Source of the DNA: CAZFLY01 sp964519995
Lineage (GTDB): Bacteria; Planctomycetota; Phycisphaerae; Sedimentisphaerales; Anaerobacaceae
NCBI GenBank assembly: GCA_964519995.1
Contig: CAZFLY010000077.1
Location: forward strand, 1-10,807
DNA length: 10,807 bases
Direction: 5' to 3'
Shown: in pieces, positions 1 through 7,100 of the stretch
How positions within the stretch are numbered: position 1 is the first letter of the stretch
How the letters are laid out: the number at the start of each line of letters is the position of its first letter
Notes under the pieces: model-generated
What the model was told of the DNA's origin: nothing
What the model saw: the letters and a program-made list of their open reading frames with translations, nothing else
Database searches by the model: none
Program-made: the position numbers and the translations under genes

Positions 1-208
1 TAATGGATTGCTCATATAGGGCTTGACGTGAGGAGGGCGAAAGTGAGGAGGGGTGGCAGTCATTTCTGTCAACCTTGCTTTTGACCCAGACCAAGAAGAT
101 GAGCCTAAAAGGCTGAGAGACCAATGGTTCTAACGGAGGAGGCGTCTTAATCGTTAGGGCCAGGAGGAACGTAAATTTTTTTCAGGGATTGTTTTTGGGG
201 GAAATGAA
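1..208. other. Intergenic leader upstream of the first secreted-protein gene
   Basis: No gene is supported here. All three forward frames have stops within the first 85 bases, and the longest open stretch (53-133) codes for only 26 residues. The segment is purine-rich, with several GGAGG-like runs. A small hairpin (AGCC/GGCT type, around 103-115) and a T-run at 176-182 are visible. I could not find a convincing -35/-10 pair, so the promoter of the following gene may lie upstream of the window. A two-codon ORF (ATGAAATGA, 204-212) overlaps the start of the next gene and is probably meaningless. Confidence 0.5.
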
Positions 209-670
209 ATGAAAAGAATAGCAGCGGTTTTTGTGGTAATGGTCGTGTGTTTCAGCTTGGCTGAAAACGTTGAAGCAGTGGTTCACAATGGGCCGTTTGT
301 GAGTATATCTGTTAGTCCTGATAAGGTTGATCTGGGTGCAGTCAAAGACCCTCATGTTGACCAACTGCTTGGAAAGTTGAAGGCGCATATTGTAGCGAAT
401 TGTCCACACTTGGTCGAGGCATCTTTTGACGGATTTGCACATCTGGACAATAAAAGCTCCATACTGCCGGAACACGTGACAGTAACGATAAATGGTGCAA
501 TGGTAAAGACTGATAGAGACGGTGTTGTAGTATTGAGTTCGCCTCGATCCACCCCTGTGGGAGGTGTTGAGGTTCCGTTGGAGTTGGATTTCACCGTAAT
601 GAACGCTATCTCATACCCTGCGGGTAAGTACGGTGGAGTCCTAACATTAACGGTGATGCCAGGGCTCTGA
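209..670 (+). CDS. Small secreted beta-sandwich protein, pilin-like or WxL-like
   Basis: The product has 153 residues. The ATG is preceded by GGGGG at 197-201, seven bases away. Residues 1-23 form a Sec signal peptide: MKR, then a hydrophobic stretch, then a VEA cleavage site. The mature protein has no tryptophan and one cysteine (C65). Alternating hydrophobic strands and the final segment PAGKYGGVLTLTVMPGL resemble the last strand of spore coat U-type, DUF4402 or WxL-type Ig-fold proteins, which end in PAG-x-Y-x-G-x-(L/V)-T-(L/V)-T-V. This resemblance is judged by eye. The protein is probably periplasmic or surface-exposed. The Ig-fold chaperone-like gene and the secretin gene downstream make it a candidate cargo or subunit, which is inference. 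It is separated from the next gene by 471 bases and has no clear terminator of its own. It could also be a lone periplasmic protein of unknown function. Confidence 0.8.
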   Translation: MKRIAAVFVVMVVCFSLAENVEAVVHNGPFVSISVSPDKVDLGAVKDPHVDQLLGKLKAHIVANCPHLVEASFDGFAHLDNKSSILPEHVTVTINGAMVKTDRDGVVVLSSPRSTPVGGVEVPLELDFTVMNAISYPAGKYGGVLTLTVMPGL

Positions 671-973
671 ATTCCGGAGCGAGGGTGATGAAAAATAGGA
701 TTCCGCGGCAGAATTGCCGAAAAAAGTTTTGTTGTGTAGATGACTTTAAATTGCCCAGGACTTTGAAGGAGGGCCATACGAAGGATCCCCTATGACGGAT
801 GGACGGGGAGAAAGGAGGTTTGGCTTATTGTAAGAGACTGGCAATTCGCAGGCTGATGTAGGCTTGCGGGCCGCCTGGAGAAGTTGGCCTGGTCTTAAAG
901 GCGGCTAAGCGATTATCGATTGCCGAGTGGAAACGTAAATCACAGATCGAAGTCGTGAGTGGATTATTTGGCC

Positions 974-1118
974 CTGACTCTGGGAGATAACAAAGCGGGC
1001 AACCTTCAGGAGTCAGCAAAAGATATTGGCGCCCGCTTGCCGTGTGTGGCTCAGGCACTTGTGTGCCTGACTGAAGAACTGGGTTAGCTCCGAACACTAA
1101 TATCGACTGTATCGGAGC
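974..1118 (+). other. Candidate structured RNA leader (pseudoknot plus two hairpins) upstream of the cysteine-rich protein gene
   Basis: Four perfect complementary pairs lie within 145 bases. Stem A pairs CTGACTC (974-980) with GAGTCAG (1010-1016). Stem B pairs AAGCGGGC (993-1000) with GCCCGCTT (1031-1038). Their order A-B-A'-B' is that of an H-type pseudoknot. Stem C pairs TCAGGCAC (1051-1058) with GTGCCTGA (1063-1070) across a four-base loop. Stem D pairs GCTCCGA (1087-1093) with TCGGAGC (1112-1118). An alternative helix pairs CTTCAG-bulge-TCAG (1004-1016) with CTGACTGAAG (1067-1076); it would disrupt both A and C, as in a conformational switch. The element ends about 11 bases before the AAAGGA ribosome-binding site of the next gene. 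I do not recognise a known riboswitch class. Function and expression are inference. Confidence 0.3.
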
Positions 1119-1128
1119 GAAGCTTGAG

Positions 1129-1134
1129 AAAGGA
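1129..1134 (+). promoter_or_regulatory. Ribosome-binding site that sets the start of the cysteine-rich protein gene
   Basis: AAAGGA sits seven bases before the ATG at 1142. This favours that ATG over the in-frame TTG at 1124, which has no such site and would add six charged residues before the signal peptide. Confidence 0.7.
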
Positions 1135-1141
1135 AAATAAA

Positions 1142-1648
1142 ATGCTAAAGAGAAGTTTAATTGCAATCGCAGTCTTAGCGATGTTTGCGGGTCCTGTTCT
1201 GGCAGGTGAAGTAAAAATATATCCAGTAAACTACCCAGAAGATCAAAAAGGATGGCCCGGCCACTGGACCTATAACAAGGTAGAGGTGTGTCGCATTAAC
1301 CTCGTTATGTGTATTCCTTACTGGATTCACATTGTGGATCAGGAACCGATTCAGTTGTTCCAGGTCGGTGATGAGATTCATCACTGGGCAGGCAGCAAGA
1401 CTACCGCAGTTGACTGCAACTTTGATGCTCTACTGAGCGGCTATGTCTTGTCAGACGCTGTTCTCGGCACGGATCCAGCAGGTGCGTGGACAGTCACCTT
1501 TGATCCTGCTTGCATCTGCTCCTGTGGTGCTGATACGACAATCACTGTTGATGTAACTGAGTTGGATCTCCATAGCCTGGGCGGTGTCGGTGGGGAGAAC
1601 GACATACTGGTCGGAGTGCTTGTGATTGAAGTAGAGCCTTGCGTGTAA
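1142..1648 (+). CDS. Small secreted cysteine-rich protein of unknown function
   Basis: The product has 168 residues from ATG 1142. Residues 1-21 are a clear signal peptide: MLKR, a hydrophobic core, then PVLA before G22. The mature part is acidic and holds seven cysteines: C50, C57, C92, a closely spaced C124-I-C126-S-C128 trio, and C167 as the second-last residue. Disulfides in the periplasm or outside the cell are likely; an odd number would leave one cysteine free for a partner, metal or dimer. An aromatic segment (YPEDQKGWPGHWTY, about residues 32-45) follows the N-terminus. The second half looks beta-rich and ends in the hydrophobic strand LVGVLVIEVEP. I recognise no family. A strong terminator follows 98 bases after the stop, so the gene seems to end its own transcript. 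Its place between another secreted protein and the chaperone-like and secretin genes suggests cargo or a surface subunit, which is inference. Confidence 0.8.
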   Translation: MLKRSLIAIAVLAMFAGPVLAGEVKIYPVNYPEDQKGWPGHWTYNKVEVCRINLVMCIPYWIHIVDQEPIQLFQVGDEIHHWAGSKTTAVDCNFDALLSGYVLSDAVLGTDPAGAWTVTFDPACICSCGADTTITVDVTELDLHSLGGVGGENDILVGVLVIEVEPCV

Positions 1649-1678
1649 GTTGTTGTAGTCACTCCGGGAGGAAGCAAG

Positions 1679-1730
1679 AGCAGTCATTTGTCGACGCAGT
1701 GTATTGACGTTTTGCAGAGCAGTGACTGCT
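1679..1730 (+). other. Inverted repeat in the 3' untranslated region
   Basis: AGCAGTCA (1679-1686) and TGACTGCT (1723-1730) are perfect 8-base complements separated by 36 bases. They lie between the stop codon of the cysteine-rich protein gene and its terminator. The structure might protect the mRNA 3' end or be chance. No T-run follows, so it is not itself a terminator. Confidence 0.4.
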
Positions 1731-1746
1731 GAGTAAGGATGATAAA

Positions 1747-1785
1747 AGGGAGGGGTGGATGAAACTCACCCCTCCCTATGTTTTT
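1747..1785 (+). terminator. Rho-independent terminator after the cysteine-rich protein gene
   Basis: AGGGAGGGGTG (1747-1757) pairs perfectly with CACCCCTCCCT (1767-1777) around a nine-base loop. ATG and then five T residues (1781-1785) follow. The 11-base-pair GC-rich stem with a U-tract is a textbook intrinsic terminator. It separates transcription of the small secreted protein from the operon that starts downstream. Confidence 0.88.
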
Positions 1786-2034
1786 ATGGCATAGACATAC
1801 CAGTGCGGAGTAAGAGCCAAATATCAGTACTACAACCAAGAGTCATTGACAGGATTCGCGGATGAAATCTCTGATCGTTGATGTGCCGGTGATGTCTGTA
1901 GTAACTAAGCCCTTGCCTTTAGTACGTCTTGAACCCAGCATGAGGTGCAGCGTAGTAAGAGTAAGGAGGTGGGAGAATAGGAATAATACGGCATAGAATA
2001 GATGTCAGTATAGTATATCTAAGAAAAATAGGTA

Positions 2035-2079
2035 TTGACATTTATACTCCAAGTTGTTACTCTTATAATGTCTTATAAT
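2035..2079 (+). promoter_or_regulatory. Promoter-like region: consensus TTGACA and twin TATAAT boxes
   Basis: A consensus -35 hexamer TTGACA lies at 2035-2040. Perfect TATAAT hexamers lie at 2064-2069 and 2074-2079, inside a 10-base tandem repeat TCTTATAATR. The gap from TTGACA to the first TATAAT is 23 bases, too long for a standard housekeeping-sigma promoter. The hexamer at the ideal 17-base distance (TACTCT, 2058-2063) is poor. Either a TATAAT box works with a weak -35, or a -35 and -10 with nonstandard spacing depend on an activator. The region is AT-rich and is the best promoter candidate for the chaperone-like, secretin and lipoprotein genes. Confidence 0.45.
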
Positions 2080-2284
2080 AGCCTGGTTGGTAGGTCCGAG
2101 AATCTTTTTGGTAATCAGGTGTTGTGCCGGTGTTTGGTCTCATCATGAATTTGTGATAATTTGGGCAAGTAAGCGTATTAAAATGCCGAAAAAGTAGCAA
2201 GTGATTATATTGGTATTTTATTGTTGAACTGTTTGTTGAGGCCAAATTAAGCAACAAGTGCCGGATATTCTCGTACAGAAGTGA

Positions 2285-2290
2285 GAGGTG
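2285..2290 (+). promoter_or_regulatory. Ribosome-binding site that sets the start of the chaperone-like gene
   Basis: GAGGTG lies five bases before ATG 2296. It overlaps the five codons that an upstream in-frame GTG (2281) would use, so the ATG is the better start. Confidence 0.65.
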
Positions 2291-2295
2291 ACGGA

Positions 2296-4002
2296 ATGCG
2301 AAGATTGGAAGATGGGAGGGATTTGCATTTCTCTTGGATTGGGGTGAATGAGTCCCACAATACTATCGGTGCCAAGCTAATTTTGGTTGTGGGGATTTTG
2401 ATTGGTGTATTTCTTTTATCTGGGCCTGCAACTGCACAGCTTCAGGTTCAGCCGGTGAAGATAGAGCTCACAGTCCAGCCTGGCAGGGCGGTCAGAACTA
2501 TTGTCAAACTTGAGAACCACCATCCTCGGGAGATTAAGACAATAGACTTGGAGTTAGTTGAGCTAACACAAGCGGAAAGTGGGAGGTGGCAAGTTATTGA
2601 CCCTAATTCTGATTTTGACAGGTCAAAGCTGTCCTCGTGCTATGACTGGGTAAGATTGAACCGGCGCAATGTTCGCATAAGACCGTTGCGGAGTGCCGAT
2701 GTTGAGGTGACTTTGAGAGTGCCTCCAGGCAAGCGTGGGTTTTATTTCGCGGGGATTCGTGCCATGGTACGTGAGCAACCTGAGGCTACTGGAATTGTTA
2801 TTGCCGTCAGGTACCTGATTCCTATTGTGGTTGAGACAGGTCGGACCATGCGGCAGCAGGTGGAACTAATGGATGTCGGGATGGAGTTCCGTGAGCCTAC
2901 GGAAAAAGTACAGGGGACAACATTAGTCACAATGAATGTTGAGAATGAAGGCGGGACCTTCCCGCGTCTGACAGCGTTTGCAAAAGTCAATGGTTTCTTT
3001 CAGGGTTACTGGCGGGAAATTACGACTATAGAATTTGAAAGAGTTGGTATTCTTCCTGATGCGAGATTGAAGTTGAAAAGCGATGTTGGACGCTCTCTTC
3101 CGGCGGGGAAATACAAGGTGGCGGGATCACTTTATGTAGATGGACGACGTACAAGGCCGATCGAGAAGGAGGTAGATTTTGCCGGAGATCCGGCTGTTAC
3201 GACGGTTGTTACTGACGCGCCACTTATACTGGACCCTGTCGAGGTTTTCATAGAAGGGCTGCCTGGAGCCACCCGCGTAGGAGGATTGAGGGTATTCAAC
3301 GCATCGCTGGATGAGACCGTCAATGTCAAAGCAGTCATAACAACACCACCTGTTCTTACACAGATGGGAATTGGTGATCTGAAAGGAACAGATTTGAGCT
3401 GCGCCGAATGGGTCAAAGTCGAACCAGAAGAATTTACGCTCCGTGCCAGTGCGAGACAGAACCTTCGTGTTATTGCAAACATTCCAAATCCCGAGGCAGT
3501 ACAAGCCAATTATTACGCACTTGTATCTTTCCAAGCAAGTTTTCCTGATGGTCAACGTGCCGGTACGACACCTGCCTACGTTTGTGTTGTAAACAAACAG
3601 GCCGAGGCAAAACCTGCTGTCTATCCTTTGAAGCTGAACCTGGGCATTATAGAAGAGTCCAAGTATGTTATTGCAGCTAGGTTCGCTAATGTAGGAAACG
3701 TTCACCTACAGCCCAGATGCAAGGGGGCGATTTTCAGCCCAACGGGCTCTACCTTAAGAGAGATAGTACTCAGTGGCAGCAATGCTCTGATGTTGCCGCT
3801 GGAGGATCGGGATTTTTCACAAGTCGTTGACTTCAGCGGACTTAATCCCGGCATATATCGTCTTCAGGCCACTTTGGAGTATGCCTCTGGTGAGATATCA
3901 AAAAAGCAAGTGCCTATAAAAGTTACTGTAGAGGGTGGTTTTAGGCTCGTTGAAATCATTCGGCCGGAGGAGGCTGAGAAGGAGATAGGTGTTAAATGGT
4001 AG
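2296..4002 (+). CDS. Secreted four-domain Ig-like protein, tandemly duplicated chaperone / WxL-interacting-protein-like module
   Basis: The product has 568 residues from ATG 2296; GTG 2281 would add five. A long polar N-terminus of about 25 residues precedes a hydrophobic core and an ATA cleavage site near residue 47, so it is exported. Four beta-sandwich-like units follow, at roughly 48-172, 178-295, 305-430 and 435-550. Units 1 and 3 share SC-x2-WV (C115/W118 and C369/W372). Units 2 and 4 share PG-x-Y (PAGKY at 269-273, NPGIY at 517-521). The 254- and 249-residue offsets show a tandem duplication of a two-domain module. The pattern of an N-terminal strand with a basic or polar lip, then SxxW, then a Pro-rich VPP strand and a G-x-Y-x-A strand, resembles periplasmic fimbrial chaperones and DUF916/DUF3324 proteins. 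This is judged by eye. A likely role is binding Ig-fold partners in the periplasm. The secretin gene follows 107 bases later, probably in the same operon. Confidence 0.8.
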   Translation: MRRLEDGRDLHFSWIGVNESHNTIGAKLILVVGILIGVFLLSGPATAQLQVQPVKIELTVQPGRAVRTIVKLENHHPREIKTIDLELVELTQAESGRWQVIDPNSDFDRSKLSSCYDWVRLNRRNVRIRPLRSADVEVTLRVPPGKRGFYFAGIRAMVREQPEATGIVIAVRYLIPIVVETGRTMRQQVELMDVGMEFREPTEKVQGTTLVTMNVENEGGTFPRLTAFAKVNGFFQGYWREITTIEFERVGILPDARLKLKSDVGRSLPAGKYKVAGSLYVDGRRTRPIEKEVDFAGDPAVTTVVTDAPLILDPVEVFIEGLPGATRVGGLRVFNASLDETVNVKAVITTPPVLTQMGIGDLKGTDLSCAEWVKVEPEEFTLRASARQNLRVIANIPNPEAVQANYYALVSFQASFPDGQRAGTTPAYVCVVNKQAEAKPAVYPLKLNLGIIEESKYVIAARFANVGNVHLQPRCKGAIFSPTGSTLREIVLSGSNALMLPLEDRDFSQVVDFSGLNPGIYRLQATLEYASGEISKKQVPIKVTVEGGFRLVEIIRPEEAEKEIGVKW

Positions 4003-4109
4003 TATGGTGGTGAAGGGATTTTTGTTAAAGCAAGGCACTGGATTGCCGATACAAGTTACGAAAAGTCGTGGGATTTCTGCCCTACGGCTGATGAAAGGGA
4101 TGTTAATCT

Positions 4110-7100
4110 ATGGCACGGAAAGATATCGGTAGAATTTTATCGGGCGGTGTGATCCTTGTCGGCATCGTTTTAGCTTGCTCGCTAGACGCTAAAGGCCAGG
4201 CCTTCAAAGGGCAAATGCTAACTTTCACCATATCCGGCTCTACTGGTGGACTTGGCGGTGTCGTTTTGAAGGGCCTACCAGGTCCAGTTGTAGTTAGTGA
4301 CGACAGCGGCTATTATACTGCCACGGTTAAATATGGCTGGGGCGGAACAGTTACTCCGCAGAAGGTAGGCTATACTTTTGAACCGACAAGAAGAACATAC
4401 AGTAAAATTACTGATAATCAAATTAATGAAGATTATACTCCTGTGCTGATCACCTACACGGTTTCCGGTACCACCGGCATAGAAGGTGTGGTTCTGAACG
4501 GACTGCCGGGTGATACTATAACCGGTGAAGGTGGCGCGTATAGCGTCGAGGTCGATTATGGTTTCACCGGCACTGTTGTACCTACTAAGGAGGGCTATAC
4601 CTTCACTCCAGCTACAAAAACATATACCCAGGTCAACAGAGATCAAGCGAACAATAACTACACAGCGGCGCGGATTAAATTTACGATTTCTGGTTCTGCC
4701 GATGCAGGTGATGTGGTAATGAAAGGTCTGCCGGGCAATCCTGTTACTGGTGAGGGAGGTGCTTACAGCGCCACGGTTGACTATGGCTGGAGCGGAACTA
4801 TCACGCCTACAAAGGAGGGCCATACTTTTGATCCACAGAGCCGAGAATACTCTGATCTTATCAGTGCCCAGACCAACCAGAATTATACCGCTACGGTCCA
4901 GACTTTCACCATTTCCGGCTCGGCGAACTTGGCCGGCGTCCTGATGAAAGGCTTGCCTGGTGATCCTATCACAAATGAAGACGGCTATTATAGTGCGAGT
5001 GTTGACTACGGCTGGAGCAGCGCCGTTACACCTACGAAGGAAGGTTATACTTTCGAGCCAGCCAGAAGAACATATAGCAAAACCACGGTTGATTACAATG
5101 ATCAAGACTATAGTTCCTCAGTAATTACCTTGACTATTTCCGGTACAACAAGCATGGGAGGTGTAGTTATCGATGGTCTGCCGGGTAATCCTGTCACAGA
5201 GGAAAATGGTTCATATAGTGTGACAGTTAACTATGGCTTCAGCGGGACTGTCACGCCGATAAAGGAAGGCTATACTTTTGATCCACCAAATATGGTCTAC
5301 AGCTCCGTTTCGACTAACCGGACAAATCAAAATTACAAAGCATTGCATATTACGTTTGTGATATCTGGCACGGCGGGCATTGATAATGTGGTAATAAATG
5401 GTCTGCCCGGTAAACCTGTTACCGACAGCTACGGCGGATATAGCGCCACAGTACAGTTCGGCTGGAGCGGGACAGTTACACCGACAAAGGAAGGCTATAC
5501 GTTCGATCCACCCAATAGGGAATATATAAAAGTTGTCAGTCCTCAGTCAGACGAGAATTATACTTCGGCGCTATTGAGACTTACGATCTCCGGTACGATA
5601 AGCTCCGAGGGTGGTCCTGTAGAAGGTGTAATAGTTTCAGCAGGTCTCGGTGAAGGCACTGCTATGACCGATATTGATGGTCAGTACCATCTAAGTGTGG
5701 ATTACGGCTGGCGAGGTGTAGTGGCGCCAGCAAAGGAAGGATATACCTTCAAACCACTCAACAGGACGTATACACGAGTGACGAGGGATTTAGACGTACA
5801 GGGTTATACTGCAAACATTAGGATGCTTACCATATCTGGTGCGGTAATTATCGGAGGAACGCCGATAGAAGGTGTACTTGTAACAGCAAATAATGGCGGA
5901 GGATCAGATACAACAGACGCAGAAGGTAAGTACGGCATAAGTGTGCCGTACGGCTGGAGCGGTGAGGTTGCGCCGACAAAGGAAGGTTACATTTTTGACC
6001 CTCCGAGCAAAAGTTATACTAACGTTACCACGAATATAAAGGATGGTGAACCTGAACTGCCACCGAGGGCCGAACGAAGACCAATTCCTGCGGCTGAACC
6101 TGCAAGACCGGAGGTGCCACCAGTTGAGGCTCCTGGATTTCCAAGCAGGATAGAACCTGAACAGCCTCAGGTTGATCAATGGAGACTGCTATACGAGCAG
6201 GAGCTAGCAAGACATCAAAGGCAGATGGAGGAGCTTTCAAGGTTGTCCAGAGAGCCATATGTCGCTCCTGAAACAGGGCGACTGGTTCCAGAGCAACCGT
6301 TAAGTGTGAGAACTCCTGGCCAGCGGTTTATTCCGAGGGCGTCACAATTTGAAGGACCATTTGTCAGTGCGATGTATGTAGATACTGATATCCGTGAGGC
6401 TCTGCAGGCACTGTCGCTGCAGGCGGGCGTTGATATATACGTTGATGATACTGTCAAGGATAAGACTGTCACGTGCCAATTCAGGCAGATGCCCCTTGGA
6501 ACAGCCCTTGAAATTGTTCTTGAAGATACAGGATATATTGCGAAGAAGATACCGCATTCATATTTGGTTTTTGCGCCTGTGAATAATGTGTTTATTGAGA
6601 GCGACATGCGTCAGGCACTGCAGGACATTGCGTCGCAGGTTGGGGTTGTTATTGTTCCTGATGAGAACGTTGCAGGCTATGTAACTTGCGAATTGAAGGA
6701 CATTCCGCTCGAAACGGCGCTCGAAATCGTTTTGGCAGGTACTGGTTATTCTGTAACGAAGACTCCTTACTACTATTTGGTTGCTTCATCGGATCCGAAG
6801 GGAGCGGCGTTTCCGGCAGTGAGTGAGACACGTCGCGTGGAGATGAACTATTTATCGGCTAATACTGCGGCAGGCCTTCTGTCCAGCGCTTTTAGGGCTT
6901 ATGTGCAGGCAGAAGTTGGCACCCATACGGTGGTTGTTACAGCGCCTCCAAATTTAGTACAGCGTATCGTTTCGGACCTGAAAAAGCTCGATAAACGCCC
7001 ACGTCACGTTATGCTGGACGCACGCGTAGTCGTGATGGAGCGTGGCGATCTGCTCAATCTTGGTGTCGAGTGGGGCTGGCCTACGATGAGAGCTGGATTT

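Larger units (their letters stand above)
671..1141. other. Long intergenic region with coding-like fragments and strong inverted repeats
   Basis: No intact gene longer than about 42 codons is supported on the + strand. The 113-residue antisense reading frame at 825-1166 has no recognisable features. Two coding-like stretches are visible. One reads from 799, is interrupted by TAG at 859-861 and ends at 988-990. The other, in a different frame, runs from GTG 959 to TAG 1085-1087. They may be remnants of one decayed gene or chance. From 974 the segment is dense in perfect inverted repeats, listed separately. A perfect Shine-Dalgarno-like AAAGGAGGT at 811-819 has no usable start codon after it. 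Confidence 0.45.
1786..2295. other. Intergenic region before the chaperone-like gene
   Basis: About 500 bases have no convincing gene. A 44-codon reading frame (1862-1996) lacks a good ribosome-binding site, and a perfect AAGGAGGT at 1963-1970 is not followed by a start codon at a usable distance. The part from about 1990 onward is AT-rich and contains the promoter-like motifs at 2035-2079. That would give the chaperone-like gene a long 5' untranslated leader of about 200 bases. I saw no known riboswitch core in that leader. Confidence 0.45.

Noticed and set aside
53..133. 26-codon reading frame from a GTG after a GGAGG-like run
   Set aside because: It is too short, the start is uncertain, and the frame has stops directly upstream, so it cannot be the tail of a longer gene.
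706..726. Hairpin CGGCA/TGCCG followed by A-run and TTTT as terminator of the first gene
   Set aside because: The stem has only five base pairs and the T-run is interrupted, so it is too weak to call.
688..795. 35-codon reading frame just after the first gene
   Set aside because: It is highly basic with no recognisable pattern, and only a weak ribosome-binding site precedes it.
960..1060. Cyclic di-GMP or other known riboswitch
   Set aside because: GGGCAA and CAAAAG words looked suggestive, but the required conserved cores and their order are absent.
825..1166. 113-codon antisense reading frame
   Set aside because: It has no ribosome-binding site or domain-like pattern, and it lies opposite the inverted-repeat cluster and the real start of the cysteine-rich gene.
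56..1689. Shared 10-mer GCAGTCATTT at 56-65 and 1680-1689
   Set aside because: Many repeated 10-mers are expected by chance in 10.8 kb, and the flanks do not match.
1862..1996. 44-codon reading frame in the intergenic region
   Set aside because: It has no good ribosome-binding site and no neighbour support. It may be worth a homology check but is not called.
4004..4132. 42-residue reading frame between the chaperone-like and secretin genes
   Set aside because: It overlaps the secretin start by 23 bases and has only a distant ribosome-binding site. It is most likely chance.
4275..5105. 276-codon antisense reading frame inside the secretin repeats
   Set aside because: It is a by-product of the repetitive sense sequence; the sense strand encodes clear conserved repeats.
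4218..6047. CRISPR-like array
   Set aside because: The 225-base periodicity is coding, in frame and diverged; there are no short identical repeats with unique spacers.
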